From Candidatus Abyssobacteria bacterium SURF_5 (GTDB taxonomy: Bacteria; Abyssobacteria; SURF-5): a stretch of 38,635 bases of DNA. Location of the stretch: the NCBI GenBank assembly GCA_003598085.1, contig QZKU01000051.1, forward strand, positions 1 through 38,635, written 5' to 3'. Shown piece by piece: positions 32,619 through 38,635 of this stretch (positions are counted from its first letter, which is position 1; each line of letters begins with the position of its first letter). The position numbers and the translations under genes were made by a program. The notes under the pieces were generated by a model. That model did no database searches, was not told where the DNA came from, and saw only the letters and a list, made by a program, of their open reading frames with translations.

Positions 32619-32801
32619 CCGATTCTTTCATCTTTTTCCCCTTCTCCCGCGCTTCCTCTCGTGATTCCAATCTCGGCGGCGGTATTTTTTTCAGAAGAGA
32701 AAAAAACTTGTTGAAACCGATTGCGTTTTACTGTTTATCGATAAATAATGATAGGCGAAACTAACAACAGTGCGGTTGTAAGGGTGGAGGCGCGAAAAAA
32801 G

Positions 32802-33059
32802 ATGAGCGGCACCCAGCCCCAGGCCTCGAAGAAGATGCTGCACCGAGTCAGGTGTTGGCACTGCGGGAAGGATTTCGATCTACTTCAGGCAATGTGGTGC
32901 GGATGCGGCAGGGTCGTTAACCGTCCATCGAAAATCTGCCCTCACTGTTTGCAGTGCATCTGCCTGCATCCCGATTATGGAAATGAAGCTTTGTGGGGTA
33001 CCCCTCCGAGATATCTCAGGCAACATGGATTTGAAAGGCTTTTTTATTTATATCTCTAG
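32802..33059 (+). CDS. Small cysteine-rich (zinc-ribbon) protein, 85 aa
   Basis: An 85-aa protein with eight cysteines in pairs: C18/C21 (CWHC), C33/C35 (CGC), C46/C49 (CPHC) and C52/C54 (CIC), followed by an aromatic tail (WGTPPRYLRQHGFERLFYLYL). The arrangement suggests two bound metals. The frame opens at ATG 32748, but GGAGG at about 32784 better fits ATG 32802; both remain possible. I do not know its function. It lies between the spermidine-synthase-like gene and glgC. Confidence 0.65.
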   Translation: MSGTQPQASKKMLHRVRCWHCGKDFDLLQAMWCGCGRVVNRPSKICPHCLQCICLHPDYGNEALWGTPPRYLRQHGFERLFYLYL

Positions 33060-33336
33060 AAAACCTGCCTGATTCAAGATCGTTTGGCTTTCAGGGCCGG
33101 ATCAGAAAATAAACCCGCATGGCGGTGAGACCGCGATTTGTGTGGAGAAGGCGTGATGCTGTTATTTGAATTGCGCTCTGTTTGGCTCGCCCCCGTAGAA
33201 CAACCTGCACCTTTAGCTGCAAGTGGAGACGCTGCAGAACAAGCTGTCATCGTTGTGCAAGAAGTTTTTCTTGAATGTTCATAAAGCGAATAGGACCGGC
33301 CTTGTACGGTTGGGAAAGACATACAAGGAGGAGAAC

Positions 33337-34623
33337 GTGAAGGCAAAAGAAGTTCTTGCCGTTGTATTAGCGGGGGGAGTAGGGACGCGCCTGTATCCGC
33401 TAACGCGGGACCGGGCAAAGCCGGCAGTCCCATTCGGGGGGATTTACCGGCTGATTGATTTTACGCTGAGCAACGCCATCAATTCAGATATCCGCAAGAT
33501 ATTCATTCTTTCGCAGTACAAGTCGCTCTCGCTTCACCGTCACATTCAGTTTGGCTGGAACATATTCAATCCCGTTCTCAATGAGTTTATCACGCTACTG
33601 CCGCCGCAACAGCGCATCAATGAGGAATGGTATACGGGGACAGCGTCGGCCGTGCATCAGAACCTGTATTCGATCCGCAAGGTGCATCCCCGTTACGTGC
33701 TCATCCTGTCGGCCGATCACGTGTATAAGATGGACTATTCAAAAATGGTCGAGTTCCATGAGGAAACCGGCGCCGACCTGACCGTGGGCGCTATTGACGT
33801 GCCGCTGAACGAGGCGCATCGTTTCGGGGTGCTATGCACGGACGGCAGCGGCCGCATCAATCGATTCATCGAGAAGCCGAAGAATCTTCAATCCTGCACG
33901 CCCAACGGCGGAGTGCTCGGGTCGATGGGTATTTACGTTTTTTCGACGGAAGTCCTGGCCGAGGTGCTGGAGCGCGGCGTGCGCGAAGGTGGTCAGGATT
34001 TTGGGAAAGACATAATCCCGATGATGCTCGATTCGCACCGCGTGCAGGCATATCCATTCGTTGACGAGAACAAGAAGCAGTCGAATTATTGGCGCGACGT
34101 GGGCACGATCGATTCGTACTGGGATTGCAACATGGACCTGGTGTCGGTTGACCCTGCCTTCAACCTGTACGATGTCAATTGGCCGATCAGGACCTATCAG
34201 GAACAATATCCGCCGGCCAAAACGGTGTTTGCCGGAGGCGACGATGGCAAGCGGATTGGTCTGGTGCTCGATTCCCTCGTTTCAAATGGCTGTATTATCA
34301 GCGGCGGCCGCGTGCAGCACAGCATCCTTTCTCCCGGAGTGAAAGTAAACAGCTATTCAGAAGTATACGATTCCATCCTGATGTCGGGCGTGCAGGTGGG
34401 GCGCCATGCGCGTATCCGGCGGGCAATCATCGACAAGCGCGTGATCATACCCCCCGGCACGGAAATTGGATACGATCTGGAAGAAGACCGCAAGCGGTTT
34501 TCGGTTTCGGAAAATGGCATTGTTGTCATTCCCAAGGGAACGATTCTCTCGCCGGTTCCTGTTATGGCCATGCCGATAAAACAGAAATCCGTTTCGGCGC
34601 ACAAGGCTGCTCCGCTTGTGTAG
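33337..34623 (+). CDS. glgC: Glucose-1-phosphate adenylyltransferase (ADP-glucose pyrophosphorylase)
   Basis: A 428-aa enzyme making ADP-glucose from glucose-1-phosphate and ATP, the first committed step of bacterial glycogen synthesis. The N-terminal nucleotidyltransferase domain shows LAGGVGTRLYPLT followed by RAKPAVPFGG, and the sugar site includes WYTGTA and the FIEKPK segment. A C-terminal beta-helix (about 300-428) binds allosteric effectors. The frame opens at ATG 33223, but AAGGAGGAG just before GTG 33337 and the family's usual start support the GTG. The length is normal. glgB lies convergently 1.6 kb away; glgA is not in the window. Confidence 0.93.
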   Translation: MKAKEVLAVVLAGGVGTRLYPLTRDRAKPAVPFGGIYRLIDFTLSNAINSDIRKIFILSQYKSLSLHRHIQFGWNIFNPVLNEFITLLPPQQRINEEWYTGTASAVHQNLYSIRKVHPRYVLILSADHVYKMDYSKMVEFHEETGADLTVGAIDVPLNEAHRFGVLCTDGSGRINRFIEKPKNLQSCTPNGGVLGSMGIYVFSTEVLAEVLERGVREGGQDFGKDIIPMMLDSHRVQAYPFVDENKKQSNYWRDVGTIDSYWDCNMDLVSVDPAFNLYDVNWPIRTYQEQYPPAKTVFAGGDDGKRIGLVLDSLVSNGCIISGGRVQHSILSPGVKVNSYSEVYDSILMSGVQVGRHARIRRAIIDKRVIIPPGTEIGYDLEEDRKRFSVSENGIVVIPKGTILSPVPVMAMPIKQKSVSAHKAAPLV

Positions 34624-34653
34624 GCGACAGACACTGATGATCCTCCTCCGTCT

Positions 34654-34671
34654 GGCCGAAAGAATTCGGCC
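34654..34671. terminator. Hairpin between convergent glgC and the diadenylate cyclase gene
   Basis: A perfect 7-bp stem GGCCGAA (34654-34660) / TTCGGCC (34665-34671) with an AGAA loop, in the 60-bp gap between two convergent stop codons. Neither side has a T-run, so it may be a weak or Rho-assisted bidirectional terminator, or an RNA-stabilising 3' hairpin. Confidence 0.45.
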
Positions 34672-34683
34672 CTCCCAGCGCGC

Positions 34684-36132
34684 TCATGATTGTGTGATGC
34701 GGGTTACTTCCACCCTCACATCGACCTTCGGCGGCCGTGGTCCAGCGTAGCGGGCGCCTGCAGGCAGAACGAGAGACGGCGTGACGGTAGTGGTTTCGGT
34801 CAACTTCCGCAGGTCTATGCTTTCCGTCGTCACCTTCAGGGATCCGTTAACCGCCTTACTCGGAATAAGCACGGGTATGGTATCCGGTGAGACTTCTGTC
34901 CGGGAGACTTTTAAACCTGCGGGAATCTTCCCGTGAGTTCGCACATGAACGGGGAGATTCGCCTGAACGAGTTGGTAGGCGGCGACCCGTATTTTTTTGG
35001 GCTCGATATCGATGACGGACAAGCTGGAAGGGCTTGTCACGGAATTGGCGGTAAGCATAATGTCCTGATGCCCCTGCTCAATATCCTCCATATCGACGAC
35101 GACCTTCAGCGCGCGCATATCCACCAGGTCGAATGCTCGGGTTCTTCCGGCGAGGCTGATCATGACTTCTTTGGGCATTGGCTCCTCGATGACCCAATTG
35201 GCCTTCAGATTTCGGTATTCGACAGGGACAACAAAATCGCGGCGAACAGTGCCCGTCTGGTAGATAAAAACGAACCAAAGGACGCATGCCAGGACAACGG
35301 CGATTGCTTTTTCTTTCGATTTTTCTCTGATCCACTGGAGCCAGGTCCGATGGTTTTTCGGAAATTTATCCAGGGCGAACTTTTCCAGTTCCGCCTGGAG
35401 TGTCAATGGATCCGTCAACTCGACGAGGCGTTCCTCTTTTGCCAATGAGATCGTGCCGCGCTCTTCGGAGACGACGATAACGAGCGCATCCGAGCGTTCG
35501 GCGAGGCCGAGGGCGGCGCTATGGCGTGTGCCGCGCATTCCGAGGGCTTGTATGTTGCTCGAAAGCGGCAGATGGCAGGCGAATCGTGATAGCCGGCCGT
35601 GGTCGATAATCACGGCGCCGTCATGTCCGAACGAATGCGGGTCGAACAGGCTCTCCAGAAGAGGCTGGCTCAAACGGCCGTCCAGTTCATATCCTCCTTC
35701 CAGATGCCGGTCGAGGGGGTCGGTTCCTCGAATGACGACGAGCGCTCCTATTTTCTTGCGGGCAAGTTCGTTCATTGTGCGGGAAATGATTTCTATTTCG
35801 GGGTAGCCGGAAAAGACATTGTTACCTTTTCGCAAGGAACTCCACATGCTGATTCGCTCGAAAAACCTTCTCAGCTCCTCCTGGAATATGACGACAAGGG
35901 AGATCAAGAGGATGGCGAAAAACGCTTGTAAAACCACCGCGGTCAGGTACATATTGAACAGGCGCGCCAGGATGTAGATGACGCCGAGAATGAAGATTCC
36001 GAGCAGGACGAACCTGGATGCCGTCGCTTCGAACCAGATCACGACGAGATAGATAAGTATCGAGATGATGGATATGTCAAGGAAATCGGTGAATCTGAAG
36101 CTGTCGATGAGTTGAAAAAGGAATTCGGCCAT
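34684..36132 (-). CDS. Diadenylate cyclase (CdaA-type) fused to YbbR (CdaR-type) domains
   Basis: A 482-aa membrane protein that should make the second messenger c-di-AMP from two ATP. Residues 20-85 hold three transmembrane helices as in CdaA. The DAC catalytic domain (about 105-235) has the D171-G-A motif and GT-R203-H204-S205, where most enzymes have RHR. After a linker, a fourth helix (277-291) leads to YbbR-type repeats (about 297-390 and 395-480), which should lie outside the membrane. In Firmicutes, CdaA and its YbbR regulator CdaR are separate adjacent genes; here both are one chain. It starts 53 bp after the glgB stop on the same strand and may be co-transcribed. AGAGGA lies about 12 bp before the ATG. 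Confidence 0.87.
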   Translation of the reverse strand: MAEFLFQLIDSFRFTDFLDISIISILIYLVVIWFEATASRFVLLGIFILGVIYILARLFNMYLTAVVLQAFFAILLISLVVIFQEELRRFFERISMWSSLRKGNNVFSGYPEIEIISRTMNELARKKIGALVVIRGTDPLDRHLEGGYELDGRLSQPLLESLFDPHSFGHDGAVIIDHGRLSRFACHLPLSSNIQALGMRGTRHSAALGLAERSDALVIVVSEERGTISLAKEERLVELTDPLTLQAELEKFALDKFPKNHRTWLQWIREKSKEKAIAVVLACVLWFVFIYQTGTVRRDFVVPVEYRNLKANWVIEEPMPKEVMISLAGRTRAFDLVDMRALKVVVDMEDIEQGHQDIMLTANSVTSPSSLSVIDIEPKKIRVAAYQLVQANLPVHVRTHGKIPAGLKVSRTEVSPDTIPVLIPSKAVNGSLKVTTESIDLRKLTETTTVTPSLVLPAGARYAGPRPPKVDVRVEVTRITQS

Positions 36133-36185
36133 ATCCGTTCGAATCCTCTCGATGGTGAATTGCCTTTACGGCGACACCAGAAACG

Positions 36186-38450
36186 TCAGCAGAGATTAAG
36201 TTGCTGTTTTTGAATCTTCTCCGTCCGTTGATTGTCGAAGCTTTGATCAATCGGTTCCAGAATCAAGCATCCAAGTGGAGGGAGTGTAAGCGAGAGCGAC
36301 TGAGCAAAGCCATGGAAAGGTTGCGGCACGGCATTCAGTATGCCCCAGTTGCCGACGTTGCCGCCCCCGTACAGGTCTGAATCGGTATTCAGTATTTCCT
36401 TGTATGCTCTTGCCTCAGGCACTCCGATATGGTAATCATAGCGAACCACGGGCGTAAAATTGCATGCACAGACGAGGTAGGATGTGTCGCTTGACCGGAT
36501 GTAGGAGACAACGGACTGCGCGCTGTCGTCACAGGTGATCCATAAGAACCCACGTGGGTCATGATCGCGCTCCCACAGAGTCGGCTCGCTGCGGTACAGT
36601 GCGAGCAGGTCCCTCAAGAAGAATTGGAACTGTTGCCGCAGCGGGTCCTTCGGCAAATCCCAATCGAGTCCGAAATCATGGCTCCACTCGTAGTCGGGAG
36701 CAAGCTCAGTCCCCATAAACAGCAATTTTTTACCCGGGTGAGTGAACATGTATGCCAGCAAGAGTCTCAGGTTGGCAAACTGCTGCCAGCGGTCGCCCGG
36801 CATCTTTCGAAGAAGCGAGCCTTTCCCGTGGACGACCTCGTCATGAGAAAGGGGGAGAACGAAGTTTTCGCTATAGGCATAGAGCATCGAGAACGTCAAC
36901 GTATTGTGATGGTATTTGCGGTGAACGGGGTCTTTGCTGAAATATTGCAGCGTATCATGCATCCACCCCATATTCCATTTGAAACCGAACCCGAGCCCGC
37001 CGTGGTACTTGGGGGAAGTGACGCCCGCATAGTCGGTGGATTCTTCGGCGATGGTAAAGCAGCCCGGGAACTGGGCATAGACGGCCTCGTTCATGAGTTG
37101 CAGGAATTCGATTGCTTCGAGATTTTCTTTCCCGCCGTATCGGTTAGGAATCCACTCGCCGTCATTCCTGCTGTAGTCGAGATAGATCATGGAAGCCACG
37201 GCATCCACCCGCAGAGCGTCGATATGATATTGATCCAGCCAGAAAAGCGCGTTCGCCAGCAGAAAGTTTCGCACTTCATTGCGCCCGAGATTGAAGATAA
37301 GCGTGCCCCAGTCCTTGTGCTCAGCCTGGCGAGGGTCGAAATGTTCGTATAAAGCGGTTCCGTCGAACCACCGCAGCGAATAGTCGTCCTTGGGGAAATG
37401 AGCGGGAACCCAATCGAGGATGACTCCAATTTCATTTTGATGACATTGGTCGACGAAGTACTTGAAATCGTCCGGCGTTCCGAAACGGGCGGTTGGCGCA
37501 AAATAGCCGGTTACCTGGTATCCCCATGAGCCGTCGAACGGATGCTCGGCGATCGGCAGGAGCTCGATATGGGTGAAGCCGAGTTCCCGCACGTGTTTTA
37601 CCAGCTTATCCGCCAGGTCGCGGTACGTGAGCCAGCGGGTTGGAGATTGTGCAGGTCTGAGCCAGGAACCCAGATGCACTTCGTAAATCGCCATTGGGGA
37701 GCGTCGCAGGTCTTTTGACTGCCGCGTCTTCAGCCATTCGGAATCGTGCCACTGATACCGCTCCATATCCCAGACGATGGAAGCGGTTTTCGGCGGAGCT
37801 TCCATGGCAAATGCGCACGGGTCCGTTTTTACCCGAATATGGCCGTCGGCGGTTTTTATTTCGTATTTGTACAAGATGCCGGCGTCCATGTCGGGGACGA
37901 ACAATTCCCAGACGCCGGAGCTGCCGATCGTTCTCATGGGATAGAGACGCCCGTCCCATCCGTTAAATTCACCGATGATGCTGACTCTTTTCGCCGCGGG
38001 CGCCCAGACGGCAAAGGCGACTCCTTTTCGGCCATTCTGCACGCAGGGGTGAGCACCGAGCCGCTGATAGAGGCGGCGGTGACTTCCTTCTCCCAGGAGA
38101 TACACATCCATATCTCCGAGCGTCGGCAGGTATGCGTACGGGTCTCGCCGCTCCCAGGTTTCGCCATTGGAAAATGTAAAAGTCAGCCTGTAATCGAAGG
38201 GCAGGGTCTCATTCATGAGCGCGGCCGCAAACAGGCCGCCGGGATGAATTCGAGTCATCCGCACTGTTGCGCGGTCACTCTGCAGGTCCACTTGCACGGC
38301 ATCGGGGTGGAAGGCGCGGACAACCACTCCTTGAGCGGGATGCTTCAGCGGGTGGGCGCCCAAGATGGCGTGGGGATTACTGAATTCGCCGTTTAACAGC
38401 CGCTCGATATCCTGAGTCTTTGGCTGGATCAGTAGGTTCTCGGTCTCCAT
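36186..38450 (-). CDS. glgB: 1,4-alpha-glucan branching enzyme
   Basis: A 754-aa GH13 enzyme that introduces alpha-1,6 branches into glycogen. An N-terminal carbohydrate-binding region (about 15-110), a CBM48 domain (about 140-220, with [18 protein letters not shown]) and the catalytic barrel are in the usual order. The nucleophile is D416 (ALRVDAV), the acid/base is E469 (TIAEES), and the third Asp is in [13 protein letters not shown]. The frame opens 17 codons upstream at a GTG (38501), but the family start and the promoter-like TATAAG at 38487-38492 favour ATG 38450. There is no strong ribosome site. The diadenylate cyclase gene follows downstream. Confidence 0.94.
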   Translation of the reverse strand: METENLLIQPKTQDIERLLNGEFSNPHAILGAHPLKHPAQGVVVRAFHPDAVQVDLQSDRATVRMTRIHPGGLFAAALMNETLPFDYRLTFTFSNGETWERRDPYAYLPTLGDMDVYLLGEGSHRRLYQRLGAHPCVQNGRKGVAFAVWAPAAKRVSIIGEFNGWDGRLYPMRTIGSSGVWELFVPDMDAGILYKYEIKTADGHIRVKTDPCAFAMEAPPKTASIVWDMERYQWHDSEWLKTRQSKDLRRSPMAIYEVHLGSWLRPAQSPTRWLTYRDLADKLVKHVRELGFTHIELLPIAEHPFDGSWGYQVTGYFAPTARFGTPDDFKYFVDQCHQNEIGVILDWVPAHFPKDDYSLRWFDGTALYEHFDPRQAEHKDWGTLIFNLGRNEVRNFLLANALFWLDQYHIDALRVDAVASMIYLDYSRNDGEWIPNRYGGKENLEAIEFLQLMNEAVYAQFPGCFTIAEESTDYAGVTSPKYHGGLGFGFKWNMGWMHDTLQYFSKDPVHRKYHHNTLTFSMLYAYSENFVLPLSHDEVVHGKGSLLRKMPGDRWQQFANLRLLLAYMFTHPGKKLLFMGTELAPDYEWSHDFGLDWDLPKDPLRQQFQFFLRDLLALYRSEPTLWERDHDPRGFLWITCDDSAQSVVSYIRSSDTSYLVCACNFTPVVRYDYHIGVPEARAYKEILNTDSDLYGGGNVGNWGILNAVPQPFHGFAQSLSLTLPPLGCLILEPIDQSFDNQRTEKIQKQQLNLC

Positions 38451-38486
38451 AAACGATAATGGACATGGTGGAATGGTAACGGCTAC

Positions 38487-38515
38487 CTTATAGGATACCA
38501 CAAAAAAGGCGATAA
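38487..38515 (-). promoter_or_regulatory. Possible promoter of glgB
   Basis: On the minus strand, TTATCG (38510-38515), a 17-bp spacer and TATAAG (38487-38492). The -35 is weak. If real, the transcript starts near 38480, downstream of the GTG at 38501, supporting ATG 38450. Confidence 0.35.
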
Positions 38516-38635
38516 ATACATGGGTAGAACCGAGGGACAGCGATTCCGCAACCCGACATTCGGAAGTGAGTGAAAGGGCACAAAGACAGGGTTTTTATGG
38601 TGAAAGAGGAATAGAGCAATGTCGCAGAGGGTATT

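Noticed and set aside
36561-37352. 263-codon plus-strand frame opposite glgB
   Set aside because: It is antisense to the catalytic barrel of glgB and has no independent support.

Overview
The window carries about 31 genes on both strands with short intergenic gaps, mostly metabolic and housekeeping-like, and no rRNA, tRNA, CRISPR array, transposase or phage gene that I can see. It looks like the chromosome of an uncultured Gram-negative-like anaerobic bacterium of moderate GC content. A ferredoxin-dependent 2-oxoacid oxidoreductase and an O2-sensitive glycyl radical enzyme point to anaerobiosis. Promoters are of the ordinary sigma-70 type (several near-perfect TTGAAA/TTGACA, 17 bp, TATAAT pairs), and Shine-Dalgarno sites are mostly of the AGGAG type. 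I cannot assign a phylum from sequence alone.

Layout. 0.2-4.3 kb: a two-domain M16 zinc peptidase, a 63-aa cysteine-rich DUF6485-like protein, and on the minus strand a zinc-finger/Yip1 membrane protein. 4.3-11.2 kb: a branched-chain aminotransferase (minus), then on the plus strand a cyclic-nucleotide-binding protein without a DNA-binding domain and an operon of a divergent IlvD/Edd dehydratase, a membrane M28 peptidase and a thioredoxin-TPR protein. 11.3-15.9 kb: a 2-hydroxyacid dehydrogenase, a four-subunit 2-oxoacid:ferredoxin oxidoreductase (order D-A-B-C) and a gamma-carbonic anhydrase, behind one strong promoter. 15.9-19.3 kb (minus): a glycyl radical enzyme of the GCVEP type without an adjacent activase, followed by a thymidylate synthase of the compact, methanogen-like kind. 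19.5-21.7 kb: a double zinc-ribbon protein, a minimal nucleotidyltransferase overlapping an unlisted 42-aa gene and closed by a terminator, and a frameshifted gene of unknown function. 21.8-30.2 kb: a beta-lactamase-fold serine hydrolase, a CocE/NonD hydrolase, two divergent URO-D-fold proteins, an alpha/beta hydrolase and a small zinc-ribbon protein, separated by palindromic intergenic repeats. 30.4-38.5 kb: a membrane-embedded spermidine-synthase-like protein, another cysteine-rich small protein, glgC, and convergently glgB followed by a diadenylate cyclase fused to YbbR domains.

How the genes may work together: glgC and glgB make glycogen precursors and branches (glgA is not here). The cyclase-YbbR gene lies 53 bp downstream of glgB, which suggests co-transcription of glycogen branching with c-di-AMP synthesis. 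IlvE, the IlvD-like protein, the 2-oxoacid:ferredoxin oxidoreductase and the 2-hydroxyacid dehydrogenase all handle 2-oxo acids and lie within 12 kb, so a branched-chain 2-oxo-acid metabolic neighbourhood is plausible but inferred. The most unusual items are the cyclase-YbbR fusion, the dehydratase with a rearranged Fe-S motif, the orphan glycyl radical enzyme beside the unusual thymidylate synthase, the URO-D pair with altered metal ligands, and the nucleotidyltransferase/42-aa pair.
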